NCBI RefSeq assembly: GCF_002252665.1
Contig: NZ_NQKZ01000005.1
Coordinates: 1-64,000 of the forward strand
Source of the DNA: Synechococcus sp. 8F6
GTDB lineage: Bacteria > Cyanobacteriota > Cyanobacteriia > PCC-6307 > Cyanobiaceae
Direction: 5' to 3'
Length of the DNA: 64,000 bases
Position 1 is the stretch's first letter; every line of letters starts with the position of its first letter. Below the pieces are notes generated by a model. The model did not search any database and was not told the DNA's origin. It worked only from the letters and a program-made list of their open reading frames with translations. The position numbers and the translations under genes are program-made. Positions 52,522 to 62,789 of this stretch are shown piece after piece.

Positions 52522-54404
52522 AGCTTGGCGCCGCAGTTGGGGCAGAACAGATGGGCGCTTTCGGTGGTGCTGCCACAGGCATGGCAGTGGCGGGTGGTGT
52601 CGATGGCCAGCTCGGGATGGCTGGGCAAGCCCACCATCTGGGCGTTGCTGGCGCCGGGGGGCACCATCGGGTAGCAGTTTTCGTTGCGGCGCACCTTGAC
52701 GTCAATGAACACCGGGCCCGGATGGTCGAGGGCCGCCTGGAGCTGCTGGCGCAGGCTGGCCCGATCGTCGATCAGCACGCCCCGCACCCCGAAGGATTCC
52801 GCCAGGGCCGCGAAGTTGGGCATGCCACCGGTCATCTCGGAGGCAGAATAGCGCTCGCCGTAGAAGCTTTCCTGCCACTGACGCACCATGCCCTGCCAGC
52901 CGTTGTTGAGCACCACCACCTTCACCAGCAGGTTGTACTGGCTGAGGGTGCCCAACTCCTGGATGTTCATCAGGATGCTGGCGTCGCCAGCCACGCAGAT
53001 CACCTGCTCGTGGGGGAAGGCCGTTTGCACACCCATGGCGGCAGGCATGCCGAAGCCCATGGTGCCTAGGCCCGCCGAGCTGATCCAGCGGCGGGGACCG
53101 TTGTGGAGAAACTGGGCCGCCCACATCTGATGCTGACCCACATCCGTGGTGTAGAAGGCATCGGGCGCCAGCTCGCGCAGGGCCACCACCACCTCCTGGG
53201 GGGCGATGTCGCCCTCGGGAGCGGGCACCACCAGGGGGTAGTGCTGCTTCCAGCTGTCGATCCGCTGCAACCAAGCTTCGGTGCGGCCTTCGCTGCTCTC
53301 CCCGGCAGACGCCGCCAGTAGAGCCTCCAGCGCGGCCTGCACATCGGCAACCAGCGCCACATCCGGCAGGCGGGTCTTGCCCATTTCAGCCGCATCGATG
53401 TCGATGTGAATCACCTGGGCCCGGGGCGCGAAGCCATCGAGCCGGCCGGTGACCCGATCGTCGAAGCGAGCGCCGGTGGCGATCAAAAGATCGCACTCGG
53501 TGACCGCGAAATTGGCGTAGGCGGTGCCATGCATGCCCAGCATGCCCACCGCCAGGGGATGCTTCTCATCGAAGGCCCCCTTGCCCATCAAGGTGGTGGT
53601 GACGGGCAACCGGAAGCGCTCAGCCAGTTGCTTGACGGCACCATGGGCACCGCTGCTGATAGCGCCACCTCCCACATACAGCAGGGGACGGCGAGCCTGA
53701 CGAATCAGCGTCAGGGCCGCGGCGATCGCCGCCGGATCGGGGCTGGGGGGCAGCTTGAAACCGGCGGGGATGGCCGTACCAGGGGCCACCGGGGTGTAGT
53801 CGAATTCCTCAAGGCCCACGTCCTTAGGCACATCGATCAGCACCGGGCCGGGGCGGCCGCTGGCGGCGATCAGGAAGGCCTCGGCCACGATTCGGCCGAT
53901 ACCAGCCGGGTCGCGCACCACCCAGGAGTGCTTCACGATCGGCAGGGTGATGCCGAAGATGTCGGTTTCCTGGAACGCATCCGTGCCGATGGAGGCCCGG
54001 GGGACCTGCCCGGTGATCACCACCATGGGCACCGAGTCCATCTGCGCGGTGGCGATGCCGGTAACCAGGTTGGTGGCGCCGGGGCCGGAGGTGCCGAAGC
54101 ACACACCCACCTTGCCGGTGGCGCGTGCATAGGCATCGGCGGCATGGGTGCCGCCCTGCTCATGGCGCACCAGGATGTGCTTGAGCCAGCCACGGGCCTC
54201 GGCCTTGTGCAGCTCGTCGTAAATCGGCAGGATCGCGCCGCCGGGGTAGCCGAAGATGTGCTCCACCCCATGGCGATGCAGCGCATCCATCAGGGCGTAG
54301 CCGCCACTAACGCGTTGCGGAGGGTTGGCCGCAACGGTGGAGCTGTCGCCATTGGAAACAGCAGGGGCGGACTGGGCCGCAGGAGTGAGGGGCGTCAGCG
54401 TCAC
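52518..54404 (-). CDS. ilvB: Acetolactate synthase large subunit with C-terminal zinc ribbon
   Basis: 628 residues from a GTG; the catalytic part starts near [18 protein letters not shown]. The TPP glutamate is in R-H-E-Q-G, the central FAD-binding region shows [10 protein letters not shown], and the C-terminal TPP motif is V-A-G-D-A-S-I-L ... L-V-V-V-L-N-N-like. It makes acetolactate and acetohydroxybutyrate for branched-chain amino acids. The last ~22 residues add C-H-A-C-G and, 12 residues later, C-P-N-C-G, a zinc ribbon absent from standard enterobacterial IlvB. No ilvN is adjacent. Confidence 0.96.
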   Translation of the reverse strand: MTLTPLTPAAQSAPAVSNGDSSTVAANPPQRVSGGYALMDALHRHGVEHIFGYPGGAILPIYDELHKAEARGWLKHILVRHEQGGTHAADAYARATGKVGVCFGTSGPGATNLVTGIATAQMDSVPMVVITGQVPRASIGTDAFQETDIFGITLPIVKHSWVVRDPAGIGRIVAEAFLIAASGRPGPVLIDVPKDVGLEEFDYTPVAPGTAIPAGFKLPPSPDPAAIAAALTLIRQARRPLLYVGGGAISSGAHGAVKQLAERFRLPVTTTLMGKGAFDEKHPLAVGMLGMHGTAYANFAVTECDLLIATGARFDDRVTGRLDGFAPRAQVIHIDIDAAEMGKTRLPDVALVADVQAALEALLAASAGESSEGRTEAWLQRIDSWKQHYPLVVPAPEGDIAPQEVVVALRELAPDAFYTTDVGQHQMWAAQFLHNGPRRWISSAGLGTMGFGMPAAMGVQTAFPHEQVICVAGDASILMNIQELGTLSQYNLLVKVVVLNNGWQGMVRQWQESFYGERYSASEMTGGMPNFAALAESFGVRGVLIDDRASLRQQLQAALDHPGPVFIDVKVRRNENCYPMVPPGASNAQMVGLPSHPELAIDTTRHCHACGSTTESAHLFCPNCGAKL

Positions 54405-54452
54405 GGCTGCAGCAGGCCAACCACTGAGGCTGGTTCACGAACTACGGCAACC

Positions 54453-55100
54453 CTAGGTGCCGGCGCGGCTTTTGACGCGGCCTGCCGCCATGGCCCGCAG
54501 AATCTGGGCGGGATCGAGCCAGCGCCCGCCGTGACGCATGCCCCAGTGCAGATGGGGGCCGGTGGTGCGACCACTCATGCCCACATGGCCGATCAACTGA
54601 CCGGTGCGCAGCCGTTGCCCCTGGCGCAGGGCGACGGGGCCGCTGCGATAGGTGCCGCCGGCCACGTGGCCGGCGAGATGGCAATAAATGTGCTCGTAGT
54701 CCCCCGAGCGGATCACCAGGCCGATGCCACAGGCTCCGTCGTGGATCACGTCCTGCACCACCCCGGCCCACCAGTTGCGGATCGGCGAGCCCATCGGGGC
54801 GGCGATATCGAGGCCGTAGTGGGGCTCCACCCGGCCCCAGGGCCCCGTGCGGGTGCCGAAGTGGCTGGTGTAGGCCAGGAAGTTGGCAACCGGAAACACC
54901 CCCATCTGCCAATGGGCTTGCGCGAGGGCCGTACCGCAAGCCAGCTGAACCGTGACAGCCACAGCCGCACAGATCAGACCGGGCCAGGCAGCGGTTCTTT
55001 CACCCCTGCAAAACCCTGTTGAGCAGCGTGTCAAACAACGTCTGAAAGGGCCTTTGAAACGTTTCGTCAGGGGGCGGTGCTTAAAGCAGGCCGAGCGCAT
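54453..55100 (-). CDS. M23-family (LytM) peptidase
   Basis: 215 residues. A basic N-terminus precedes a hydrophobic export segment ([20 protein letters not shown]). The LytM domain covers the rest: H-Y-G-L-D-I-A-A-P (H-x-x-x-D zinc motif), Y-C-H-L, and H-L-H-W-G (H-x-H). It is expected to be a zinc endopeptidase cleaving peptidoglycan cross-links in the periplasm, or a divisome helper. The ATG start lies 20 bases inside the hemH 3' end; non-ATG starts further in are possible. It follows hemH on the same strand. Confidence 0.88.
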   Translation of the reverse strand: MRSACFKHRPLTKRFKGPFRRCLTRCSTGFCRGERTAAWPGLICAAVAVTVQLACGTALAQAHWQMGVFPVANFLAYTSHFGTRTGPWGRVEPHYGLDIAAPMGSPIRNWWAGVVQDVIHDGACGIGLVIRSGDYEHIYCHLAGHVAGGTYRSGPVALRQGQRLRTGQLIGHVGMSGRTTGPHLHWGMRHGGRWLDPAQILRAMAAGRVKSRAGT

Positions 55101-56256
55101 GCAGGGGGCCCCGTCCGCTGATCAGTTCCAGCAGGAAAGCGGAAAAGCCCACCATCGCCAAGCGACCGTTCCACACTTCGGAGCTGTTGTTCCAGCCCCA
55201 GGCCCACTTGTCCTGGGGATAGAGCTTCACCTTGGTGGGCAACTCGGCGGCCTGATCCAGGTTGACCTCGGGGCCCTCCAGGGCGTGCTGCACGAGATCG
55301 GCCAGGCCGTGAATGAAAGCTGGGGTCGTGTCCAAGGCCGGGACGCGCCTGAAATTGATGATGCCCGCCTCGGTGGCGATTTCCCGGTATTCGATGTCGA
55401 TTTCTTCGAGCGTTTCGATGTGCTCACTGACGAAACTGATCGGCACCACCACCAGATCGGTCACACCGGCGGCCCCCAGCTCCTGCAGGGCGTCGTCGGT
55501 GTAGGGCTTGAGCCACTCCACCGGACCCACCCGGCTCTGGTAGGCCAGGGTGAACGGATTGGCGTGGCCCAGATCGCGCTCGAGCCGCTCCATGATCAGG
55601 CGCGCGCAGGCTTCGATCTCTTGCTGGTAGGGGTCGCCAGCCTCCTCCACGTAGCTCTTGGGCACCCCATGGGCACTGAAGAACACATGGGCCTGGGCCG
55701 GCTCGGGGCAGGCCTGGATCTCGCGGGCAATCAGGCCGGCCATAGCGCCGATGTAGCCGGGGTCGTCGTAGTAACTGCGGATGCAGCGGATCGGCAGGCG
55801 CGAAAAGCCTGTATCGGCCTGACGCAGCCGCTGCAGCTCCCGGAAACTCGAGCCGCTGGTGCTGATCGAAAAGTGGGGATAGAGGGGCAGCACCACCACC
55901 TCATCCACTCCGTCGGCCTTGATGTCGCCCACCGCCGATTCGGTGAAGGGGTGCCAATAGCGCATGGCCACGTAGCTGGTGGCCTCGATGCCCCTGGAGC
56001 GCAATTCACTCTGGAGCTCCCGGGCCTGCTGTTCGGTGATGCGCCGCAGGGGCGAGCCACCGCCGATCGAGCGGTAGGCCTCCTGGGATTTGCCGGCCCG
56101 CAGACTGCTGATCAACCAGGCCAGGGGCTTCTGGAGAGCAGGATTCGGCAGCCGGATGATCTCCGGATCGGAAAACAGGTTGTAGAGAAACGGACCGACG
56201 TCCTGAATACGCTCGGGCCCGCCGAGGTTCAGCAGCAGCACGCCAACCTTGGCCAT
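55081..56256 (-). CDS. hemH: Ferrochelatase with C-terminal chlorophyll-binding (HLIP-like) domain
   Basis: 391 residues. The chelatase domain (1-320) has L-L-N-L-G-G-P-E, the metal-site region F-S-A-H-G-V-P and the acidic C-terminal [12 protein letters not shown]. After a linker, residues ~355-391 form one membrane helix with the chlorophyll a/b-binding signature ([12 protein letters not shown]), as known for cyanobacterial and plastid ferrochelatase II. It inserts iron into protoporphyrin IX; the tail is thought to sense or bind chlorophyll and aid dimerisation, linking heme to chlorophyll supply. Confidence 0.97.
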   Translation of the reverse strand: MAKVGVLLLNLGGPERIQDVGPFLYNLFSDPEIIRLPNPALQKPLAWLISSLRAGKSQEAYRSIGGGSPLRRITEQQARELQSELRSRGIEATSYVAMRYWHPFTESAVGDIKADGVDEVVVLPLYPHFSISTSGSSFRELQRLRQADTGFSRLPIRCIRSYYDDPGYIGAMAGLIAREIQACPEPAQAHVFFSAHGVPKSYVEEAGDPYQQEIEACARLIMERLERDLGHANPFTLAYQSRVGPVEWLKPYTDDALQELGAAGVTDLVVVPISFVSEHIETLEEIDIEYREIATEAGIINFRRVPALDTTPAFIHGLADLVQHALEGPEVNLDQAAELPTKVKLYPQDKWAWGWNNSSEVWNGRLAMVGFSAFLLELISGRGPLHALGLL

Positions 56257-56358
56257 GCCCTCGTTCCGTGCGGCTCAGGAAGGCCGAGCGTAACGCTGCC
56301 GCTACACCCCTAGCGGCTTCGGCGTCGGATCGATAACGTCGAGACCTGTGCAAGGGCC

Positions 56359-57588
56359 ATGGCAAGCGGAGCTGCGGTGCCCGATCTGGCGAGCCTGCAT
56401 GCCCAGCTGGCGCAGGAAAACAGCGCCCTGGCGCGGGCGGGGCTTTCGCTACGTCTAGAGCTGCGCGGCCAACGGCTGGGGCTGCGGGGGCCGCTGCCCT
56501 GCCGCCATGGGACGGGTCGGCACCCCGTGCAGCGCATCAGCCTGGGGCTGCCCGCCGACGCAGCGGGGTTGGATCAGGCCAAGGAGCGCCTCAAGGAGGT
56601 GCTGCGTCAGCTCCAGCAGGGCCGTTTCGACTGGTCGGTGTGGGCCCGGGCGCTGCCGGAACCGACCCCAGGAAGCCCTGTGACCGAGCGGGTGACGAGG
56701 CCGGTGGTGAAGGGCTGCGGCGATCCCCTCGGGCTGGAGAGCTTCGAGGCGGCCTTCTTTGCCGACCCCCGCCGCCGCCGCAACCCCGCCGGCTGCCGCA
56801 CCACCTGGATCAGCGCCTACCGTCCCTACCTGCGGCGCCTGGCGGCGGTGGCGGCGGAACGGAACTGGCCCCTGGTCCTGCCTTTGCTGGAGACGGTTCT
56901 GGAGAGCTATGCCCCAACCAGCCGCAGTCGCCAGCAGTGCGGCACCGCCCTGGCGGCCCTGGCCCGCCACCTGGGCCAGCCCTTGCCCGAGGACTGGGCC
57001 GAACGGGCGGCGGGCTACGGCCTGCATGCGGCCCAGTTCCGCAGGCTGCCCGGCGATCCGCAGATCCTCGCCCTGGCCGAACAGATCCCCAACCCCAGCT
57101 GGCGGCTGGCCTACGCGTTGATGGCCACCTATGGCCTACGCAACCACGAGATTTTTTTCTGCGACCTCTCGGCCCTGGCCCCCGGCGGCGACCGGGTGAT
57201 CCGGGTGCTGCCCACCTCCAAAACCGGGGAGCACCAGGTGTGGCCGTTCCAGCCGGAGTGGGTGGAACACTTCGGCCTGGAGCAACTGGGGAGCACCGCC
57301 CCACCTTTGCCCCCAGTGGCCACCGACCTACGCCGCACCACCCTGCAGCAGGTGGGCCGGCGGGTGGCGGAACAATTTCGCCGCTACGACCTGCCGATCA
57401 CCCCCTACGACCTGCGCCATGCCTGGGCGGTGCGCACCATCCACATCGGCCTGCCCGACACCGTGGCAGCCCGGATGATGGGTCACTCCGTGGCCATTCA
57501 CACCCGCACCTATCACCACTGGATCACCCGCCGCGACCAGCAGCAGGCGGTGGATGCGGCCCTGGCGCGCCGGCAGTCGGTGGCCTAA
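56359..57588 (+). CDS. Solitary tyrosine recombinase
   Basis: 409 residues. The N-terminal ~120 residues resemble an arm-type binding and SAM-like region. The catalytic domain (about 215-405) has all key parts: Arg in Y-G-L-R-N-H-E, a Lys-bearing beta hairpin (T-S-K-T-G), the D-L-R-H-A-W box, G-H-S histidine, and the nucleophile tyrosine in T-R-T-Y-H-H-W. It looks intact and active. It sits between the core genes hemH and cobO with no phage or element genes around it and host-like GC, so it is probably a resident cellular recombinase or an old, fixed integrase. Confidence 0.88.
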   Translation: MASGAAVPDLASLHAQLAQENSALARAGLSLRLELRGQRLGLRGPLPCRHGTGRHPVQRISLGLPADAAGLDQAKERLKEVLRQLQQGRFDWSVWARALPEPTPGSPVTERVTRPVVKGCGDPLGLESFEAAFFADPRRRRNPAGCRTTWISAYRPYLRRLAAVAAERNWPLVLPLLETVLESYAPTSRSRQQCGTALAALARHLGQPLPEDWAERAAGYGLHAAQFRRLPGDPQILALAEQIPNPSWRLAYALMATYGLRNHEIFFCDLSALAPGGDRVIRVLPTSKTGEHQVWPFQPEWVEHFGLEQLGSTAPPLPPVATDLRRTTLQQVGRRVAEQFRRYDLPITPYDLRHAWAVRTIHIGLPDTVAARMMGHSVAIHTRTYHHWITRRDQQQAVDAALARRQSVA

Positions 57589-57623
57589 GCCCGCCAGAGT
57601 GGCTGCCTTGCCGTTGCCCTGCC

Positions 57624-58331
57624 GTGAGCCAACCCGATCCCACCGCACCCCAGCCCGACGCCACTGCGCCAGGGTCGGCCCTCGATGCGGTGGCAGAGGA
57701 ACTCGGCCCCGGCGGCGCTCTGGCGCCAGAAGCGGATGCCGATGGCTACCGCCGCCGCATGGCACGGCGCAAGGAGGTGCAGCAGCAGCGAGTGGGTGAG
57801 CGCAACCTGGAGAAGGGGCTGGTGCTGGTGTTCACCGGCGATGGCAAAGGCAAGACCACCGCAGCCCTAGGGCTGGTGCTGCGCACCCTGGGCCACGGCG
57901 ACGCGGTGGCGGTGGTGCAGTTCATCAAGGGCGGCTGGCAGCCCGGCGAAGCCAAGGCCCTGGAGTTGTTTGGCGACGCGCTGGCCTGGCACGCCCTGGG
58001 CGAGGGCTTCACCTGGGAAACCCAGGACCGGGAGCGGGATCGTGTGTTGGTCCAGGCCGCCTGGGAGAGATCGCTCAGCTACCTCGCCGACGCCAACCGC
58101 AAGCTGGTGGTGCTCGATGAGGTGAATGTCGCCCTCAAGCTGGGCTACCTGGCGGTGGAACAGGTGCTGGAGGGCCTGACCCTGCGCCCCGAGCTCACCC
58201 ACGTGGCCCTCACCGGCCGCGGTGCCCCCCCGGCCCTGGTGGAGCGGGCCGATCTGGTGACGGAAATGAAATTGCTGCGCCATCCCTTCCGGGAGCAGGG
58301 CGTGAAAGCTCAGCGAGGGATTGAGTTTTAG
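57624..58331 (+). CDS. cobO: Corrinoid adenosyltransferase (CobO/BtuR)
   Basis: 235 residues from a GTG. After a ~65-residue acidic, Pro/Ala-rich extension, the enzyme core shows the Walker A-like G-D-G-K-G-K-T-T (about 73-80), V-V-Q-F-I-K-G-G-W, and V-V-L-D-E-V-N-V-A-L, the CobO marks. It transfers the adenosyl group of ATP to cob(I)yrinate or cobalamin to give the coenzyme form. The long N-terminal extension is unlike the E. coli enzyme. The gene starts 35 bases after the recombinase and is the only cobalamin gene here. Confidence 0.94.
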   Translation: MSQPDPTAPQPDATAPGSALDAVAEELGPGGALAPEADADGYRRRMARRKEVQQQRVGERNLEKGLVLVFTGDGKGKTTAALGLVLRTLGHGDAVAVVQFIKGGWQPGEAKALELFGDALAWHALGEGFTWETQDRERDRVLVQAAWERSLSYLADANRKLVVLDEVNVALKLGYLAVEQVLEGLTLRPELTHVALTGRGAPPALVERADLVTEMKLLRHPFREQGVKAQRGIEF

Positions 58332-58338
58332 GCACGGC

Positions 58339-58545
58339 TCAGCCCAGGTCGTCCTGGAGCTGGGCCAGGGCACTCACCAGCACGGTGAGGCCGCTGATCA
58401 ACACGGCCCGGTGCACATCGGGTTCGCGCCAGATCGCCGGGTCGGCGCTGGCCCGATCCAGGGCCGAAAGGGTGAGGCGCGCCATCACGCCACAGGATCG
58501 CGGCTGGCGGTAAGGCTGGGGCTGGCCGAGGGGAAGGTGGCCCAT
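58339..58545 (-). CDS. Small hypothetical protein
   Basis: 68 residues from the ATG starting [19 protein letters not shown]. The second half contains two likely amphipathic helices ([13 protein letters not shown] and [16 protein letters not shown]). Composition is protein-like, and it fills a gap between cobO and pyrH on the opposite strand. No recognised family. It is convergent with cobO (7 bases apart) and divergent from pyrH. Confidence 0.5.
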   Translation of the reverse strand: MGHLPLGQPQPYRQPRSCGVMARLTLSALDRASADPAIWREPDVHRAVLISGLTVLVSALAQLQDDLG

Positions 58546-58628
58546 GGCGCTCACGCTTTGTGGCACTGAAGCGGTTGGGCGGGCAGGACGCAAGGGCGTT
58601 GCTACGGTGCGGCAAATCAGTGGGGTCG

Positions 58629-59336
58629 ATGGGTTACAAGCGCGTGCTGCTCAAACTCAGCGGCGAAGCGCTGATGGGGGAGCAGGGCTATGGCATCGAT
58701 CCGGCGATCGTGCAGTCCATTGCCTCCGATGTGGCCGCCTGCGTGGCCGGTGGCACCCAACTGGCGATCGTGGTGGGTGGTGGCAACATCTTCCGCGGCC
58801 TGAAAGGATCGGCCGCCGGTATGGACCGGGCCACCGCCGACTACGTCGGCATGCTCGCCACCGTGATGAACGCCATCACCCTGCAGGACGGCCTCGAGCG
58901 GGCTGGCGTGCCCACCCGGGTGCAGAGCGCCATCTCGATGCAGGAGGTAGCCGAGCCCTACATCCGCCGCAAGGCGATCCGCCACATGGAAAAGGGCAGG
59001 GTGGTGATCTTTGCCGCCGGCACCGGCAACCCCTTCTTCACCACCGATACCACCGCAGCCCTGCGGGCCGCTGAGATCGGCGCCGATGTGGTGTTCAAGG
59101 CCACCAAGGTGGATGGCGTCTACAACAAAGACCCCAACAAGCACACCGATGCTGTGCGCTACGAGAGCCTCTCGTTCCTGGAGGTGCTCAGCTCCGAGCT
59201 CGAGGTGATGGACGGCACGGCCATTTCCCTCTGCAAGGACAACGCCATTCCCATTGTGGTGTTTGATCTGTTCGGCGCCGGCAACATCGGCCGCGCCGTG
59301 GCCGGCGAGCCGATCGGCACCCGCATTCACCCCTGA
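58629..59336 (+). CDS. pyrH: UMP kinase
   Basis: 235 residues from the ATG starting [17 protein letters not shown], the standard bacterial start. The amino-acid-kinase fold shows K-L-S-G-E-A-L (phosphate loop), [10 protein letters not shown], and [13 protein letters not shown], then K-A-T-K-V-D-G-V-Y. It phosphorylates UMP to UDP, is controlled by UTP and GTP, and is essential. frr follows 8 bases later, the pairing conserved across bacteria. Confidence 0.97.
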   Translation: MGYKRVLLKLSGEALMGEQGYGIDPAIVQSIASDVAACVAGGTQLAIVVGGGNIFRGLKGSAAGMDRATADYVGMLATVMNAITLQDGLERAGVPTRVQSAISMQEVAEPYIRRKAIRHMEKGRVVIFAAGTGNPFFTTDTTAALRAAEIGADVVFKATKVDGVYNKDPNKHTDAVRYESLSFLEVLSSELEVMDGTAISLCKDNAIPIVVFDLFGAGNIGRAVAGEPIGTRIHP

Positions 59337-59344
59337 CCCCCGCC

Positions 59345-59884
59345 ATGGATTTGGAAGCCAGCATGCGCAAGTCGCTCGAAGCGACCCAGCGCACCTTCAA
59401 CACCATCCGCACGGGCCGGGCCAACCCCTCCCTGCTCGACAAAATCAGTGTGGAGTACTACGGCGCTGAGACGCCGCTGAAGTCTCTGGCCACCCTGTCC
59501 ACCCCCGATTCCCAAACGATTCAGATCCAGCCGTTCGATACCGGCTCGATGGGACTGATTGAGAAGGCCATCTCCATGAGTGATCTGGGCCTGACCTGCA
59601 ACAACGACGGCAAGGTAATCCGGATCAACATCCCGCCCCTCACCGAAGATCGCCGCAAGGAGCTCTGCAAGCTGGCCGCGAAGTATGCCGAAGAGGGCAA
59701 GGTGGCCCTGCGCAACGTGCGCCGCGATGCCATCGACAAGGTGAAAAAGCAGGAGAAGGACGGCGAGCTCTCAGAAGATCAGAGCCGCGATGATCAGGAC
59801 AAGGTGCAGAAGCTCACCGATAAGTTCATCGCCGAGCTCGAGAAGCACCTGGCCGAGAAGGAAGCCGACATCCTCAAGGTGTGA
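59345..59884 (+). CDS. frr: Ribosome recycling factor
   Basis: 179 residues of typical length. It has the two-domain layout: long three-helix bundle ([12 protein letters not shown] near residue 27, C-terminal [11 protein letters not shown] and [10 protein letters not shown]) and a small beta domain ([15 protein letters not shown]). With EF-G it splits post-termination ribosomes. It follows pyrH closely, and its TGA overlaps the GTG of the next gene, so a FAD reductase is translated together with it. Confidence 0.97.
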   Translation: MDLEASMRKSLEATQRTFNTIRTGRANPSLLDKISVEYYGAETPLKSLATLSTPDSQTIQIQPFDTGSMGLIEKAISMSDLGLTCNNDGKVIRINIPPLTEDRRKELCKLAAKYAEEGKVALRNVRRDAIDKVKKQEKDGELSEDQSRDDQDKVQKLTDKFIAELEKHLAEKEADILKV

Positions 59885-61038
59885 ACGCCACGCCAGCTGA
59901 CGTGGTGGTGGTGGGGGCCGGCGCTGCTGGTGGCGCAGCGGCCTTCCACCTGGCGCAGCAGGGTCAGAAGGTGGTCCTCTTGGATCGCGCCGCCTTCCCA
60001 CGCCCCAAGCCCTGTGGGGGCGGCATGGCGGCCTCGATGCAGGCGCTGTTCCCCTTTGACCTGGGCCCGGCCGTGGATGCGGTGATCGACCAGGTGCGTT
60101 TCACCTGGTGCCTGGGCGACCCCGTGACGGCCGTGTTGCCCGGCGATGCCCCCTTCTGGATCGTGCGGCGTTCCGTGCTCGATTCCTACCTGGTGGAGCA
60201 GGCCACGGCAGCTGGGGTGGACTTCCAGCCGGGCGTGGCGGTGCAGAGCCTGCAGCGATCAGGGGATCACTGGCAGCTGCAGGCGATCGGGCCAACCGGC
60301 GCAGCCCTATCGCTCCAGGCGCGGGCGGTGGTGATCGCCGACGGCTCGGGATCGCAGTTGGCGGCCCGCCATGGCCTGGGGCCAGCCCGACCGCGCTTTG
60401 CCGACACGGTGTCGGTGGAGGTGGAATGTGCCGTGAGCGAGCCCAGCACCGCCCGCTTTGAATTCGGTTTGGTGCGCCATGGCTTCTGCTGGTCCTTCCC
60501 CCGCCAGGGGGGCTACAGCATCGGCGTGGGCACCTTCATCGGCCGCGATCCCGCCGATGCCGATGCGGTGCTGAGCCAATTACTGCCCAGCCTGGGCCTG
60601 CCCGCCGATGCCGGCGAGCGCCGTGCGGGCCAGCTGCGCATCTGGGATGGCCACCACCCGCTCCATGGCCAGGGGGAGAACACCGGGCTGGTGGTGGTAG
60701 GCGATGCCGCCTCGCTGTGCGATCCCTTCCTGGCCGAAGGTCTGCGTCCCGCCCTGATCAGCGGCTGCCGGGCCGCTGAGGCGATCGCAGCCTGGTTGGC
60801 CGGTGAGCCCTCGGCCCTGGCCGGCTACACGCGCCGCATGCGGGCCGAATGGGGCGAGTCGATGGCCTGGGGCAAACGCATCGCCCAGGTGTTCTACCGG
60901 GTGCCGCGGGTGGGCTACCAGCTGGGCATCAAGCGCCCCACCGCACCGCAGCGCATTGCCCAGATCCTTTCCGGCGAGATGGGCTATGGCGACATCGCCC
61001 AACGGGTGATCCGCCGCTTGCTGTTCCAGCGCTCCTGA
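59881..61038 (+). CDS. FAD-dependent geranylgeranyl-reductase-family oxidoreductase
   Basis: 385 residues, GTG start overlapping the frr stop. It has the N-terminal FAD loop [13 protein letters not shown], the early C-G-G-G-M cysteine motif typical of the geranylgeranyl reductase family, and the second FAD site [11 protein letters not shown]. True ChlP enzymes are somewhat longer, so this is likely a paralogue acting on prenyl or other unsaturated substrates. It is part of the pyrH-frr unit by position. Confidence 0.85.
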   Translation: MNATPADVVVVGAGAAGGAAAFHLAQQGQKVVLLDRAAFPRPKPCGGGMAASMQALFPFDLGPAVDAVIDQVRFTWCLGDPVTAVLPGDAPFWIVRRSVLDSYLVEQATAAGVDFQPGVAVQSLQRSGDHWQLQAIGPTGAALSLQARAVVIADGSGSQLAARHGLGPARPRFADTVSVEVECAVSEPSTARFEFGLVRHGFCWSFPRQGGYSIGVGTFIGRDPADADAVLSQLLPSLGLPADAGERRAGQLRIWDGHHPLHGQGENTGLVVVGDAASLCDPFLAEGLRPALISGCRAAEAIAAWLAGEPSALAGYTRRMRAEWGESMAWGKRIAQVFYRVPRVGYQLGIKRPTAPQRIAQILSGEMGYGDIAQRVIRRLLFQRS

Positions 61039-61047
61039 AGGCGGGCT

Positions 61048-61082
61048 TCAGATCTTGGTGCAAGCCTCAGATCTTGGTGCAA
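61048..61082. repeat. 16-bp direct repeat at the stop codon of the cyclic-nucleotide-domain gene
   Basis: TCAGATCTTGGTGCAA occurs at 61048-61063 and again at 61067-61082, separated by GCC (period 19). The second copy encodes the last residues (C-T-K-I) and stop of the minus-strand gene; the first is a duplicate just beyond it. It looks like a local duplication rather than a functional site. Confidence 0.85.
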
Positions 61083-61444
61083 TCCTTGAGTTGCCGCAGG
61101 CGCTGATCGATCGAGCCCAGCAGTTCGATCGCAAACATCGGCGACTCCTGCACAGCAAACAGAAACTTTTCGCGGTTCATCACCAGCAACCGGCAGGGGG
61201 TTAAAGCCCGGGCATTGCCGTAGCGGCGGTGATCGCTCGTCACCAGAGCACCGGCACCGAACACATCGCCTGCATTGATCTGCTCATGGCCCTGGTCGCC
61301 GTTCCAGCTCAACTGCACCGAGCCCTCCAGCAGGCCGAACATGCAATCGCCCGATTCCCCCGAGGCAAAAATCAGCTCCCCAGGCTCCACAGTGACCACC
61401 TCACCGTTGCTGGCCAGGGCGCGCATGGTGTCGAGGGCGTTCAC
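61067..61444 (-). CDS. Cyclic-nucleotide-binding domain protein (Crp-like sensor domain only)
   Basis: 125 residues from a GTG (V-N-A-L-D-T-M-R-A-L); an earlier GTG at 61486 is possible. A single cNMP-binding beta-roll is visible: E-P-G-E-L-I-F-A-S-G-E-S-G-D-C-M-F-G-L-L-E-G, then N-A-G-D-V-F-G-A-G-A-L-V, a phosphate-binding-cassette-like stretch in which the canonical R-x-A arginine is not obvious. There is no helix-turn-helix, so it is not a Crp regulator by itself. It may act as a partner subunit or bind another ligand. Confidence 0.85.
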   Translation of the reverse strand: MNALDTMRALASNGEVVTVEPGELIFASGESGDCMFGLLEGSVQLSWNGDQGHEQINAGDVFGAGALVTSDHRRYGNARALTPCRLLVMNREKFLFAVQESPMFAIELLGSIDQRLRQLKDCTKI

Positions 61445-61503
61445 GGTGCGACGGCTACGGACGGAGATGGGGCCAGTGTGCCCCACGCCGGTTAAGGCTG
61501 GCT

Positions 61504-62673
61504 CTAGCCAGCACCAACCAAGGCCGCTCCCAATCCACCCTTGATGTCGTCCGGGGCGAGCCGGCCATCTTTATCGGTGTCGAGAGCATCGAACACCGCA
61601 TCACTGCCCAGCCACTCCTCGCGGGTGATGCAGCCATCGCCATCGAGATCATTGAGCAGGAAGATCTCGTGCACGGCATGGCTGAACGCGGCACCACCCT
61701 CCAGCTCGGCCAGGCGATGGGCCAGCTGGGCCTCCAGGGCTTCGATCGCCTTGCAGAAGCCGCGGATCCCCTCATCCAACTTCTCGGTGGCCATCGGATC
61801 GGCCGCCAGCATCTGGCGGAAGTGGGCTTCATCGAGATGGATTTGGGCTTCGGTGGGAGCCGGATCAAAGGCGTTGAGTTTGCGCTCCAGTTCCCCTTCG
61901 GTGTGGCGCAACTGATCGAGCAGCGCCGGCGAGATGGTGAGCAGATCACAGCCCGCCAGCTCGATGATCTCCTCAATGTTGCGGAAGCTGGCTCCCATCA
62001 CCTCGGTTTTGTAGCCGTAGGTTTTGAAGTAGTTGAAGATCTGGCTCACGGAGATCACACCGGGATCTTCTGGGCCGGGGTAGACGTCGCGGCCGGTGCT
62101 CTTCTTGTACCAATCGAGGATGCGTCCCACGAAGGGGGAGATCAGGGTGACGCCGGCCTCGGCGCAAGCCACCGCCTGGGCAAAACCGAACAACAGGGTC
62201 AGGTTGCAGTGGATGCCCTCCTGCTCCAGTTGCTGGGCGGCACGAATGCCCTCCCAGGTGGACGCCACCTTGATCAGCACCCGGTCGTTGCTGATGCCCG
62301 CCTGGTTGTACAGGCCGATCAGTTTGCGGGCCTTGGCGATGGTGGCTTCGGTGTCGTAGCTGAGGCGGGCGTCCACTTCTGTGGACACGCGGCCGGGCAC
62401 GATCTTGAGGATCTCCTTGCCGAAGGTGACGCAGATTTCATCGAGGGCTTCCAGTACCACCGCGTCGGCGCCGGCATCGGCCCCCATCACCTGGCGCGAC
62501 TCCTGCAGGGAGCGGTCGATCAGGTTTTGGTAGGTGGGAATCTGGGCTGCGGCCAGGATCAGCGACGGGTTGGTGGTGGCGTCGCGGGGGGTGAACTGCT
62601 TGATCGCATCAATATCGCCGGTGTCGGACACCACCACGGTCATGGCAGCGAGTTGATCGAGCAGGTTGGCCAT
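61504..62673 (-). CDS. tal: Transaldolase with C-terminal EF-hand pair
   Basis: 389 residues from the ATG starting [12 protein letters not shown]. The transaldolase barrel (1-320) has [10 protein letters not shown] near 28, the Schiff-base lysine in V-L-I-K-V-A-S-T-W near 135, and G-A-S-F-R-N. Residues ~335-385 carry two EF-hands, [12 protein letters not shown] and [12 protein letters not shown], with intact calcium ligands. The enzyme works in the pentose phosphate pathway; the extension suggests calcium-dependent control and is known from other cyanobacterial transaldolases. Confidence 0.95.
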   Translation of the reverse strand: MANLLDQLAAMTVVVSDTGDIDAIKQFTPRDATTNPSLILAAAQIPTYQNLIDRSLQESRQVMGADAGADAVVLEALDEICVTFGKEILKIVPGRVSTEVDARLSYDTEATIAKARKLIGLYNQAGISNDRVLIKVASTWEGIRAAQQLEQEGIHCNLTLLFGFAQAVACAEAGVTLISPFVGRILDWYKKSTGRDVYPGPEDPGVISVSQIFNYFKTYGYKTEVMGASFRNIEEIIELAGCDLLTISPALLDQLRHTEGELERKLNAFDPAPTEAQIHLDEAHFRQMLAADPMATEKLDEGIRGFCKAIEALEAQLAHRLAELEGGAAFSHAVHEIFLLNDLDGDGCITREEWLGSDAVFDALDTDKDGRLAPDDIKGGLGAALVGAG

Positions 62674-62789
62674 GGGCAGGGACGGGTCGAGCTGGCTGGG
62701 CATCAGCCCTGGGTGCCATCACGCTAGCCAGTGTGGACGGATTCACCCAGACGGCAGACCGATCCTTGAGGGAACGGCAACACGAGCCG

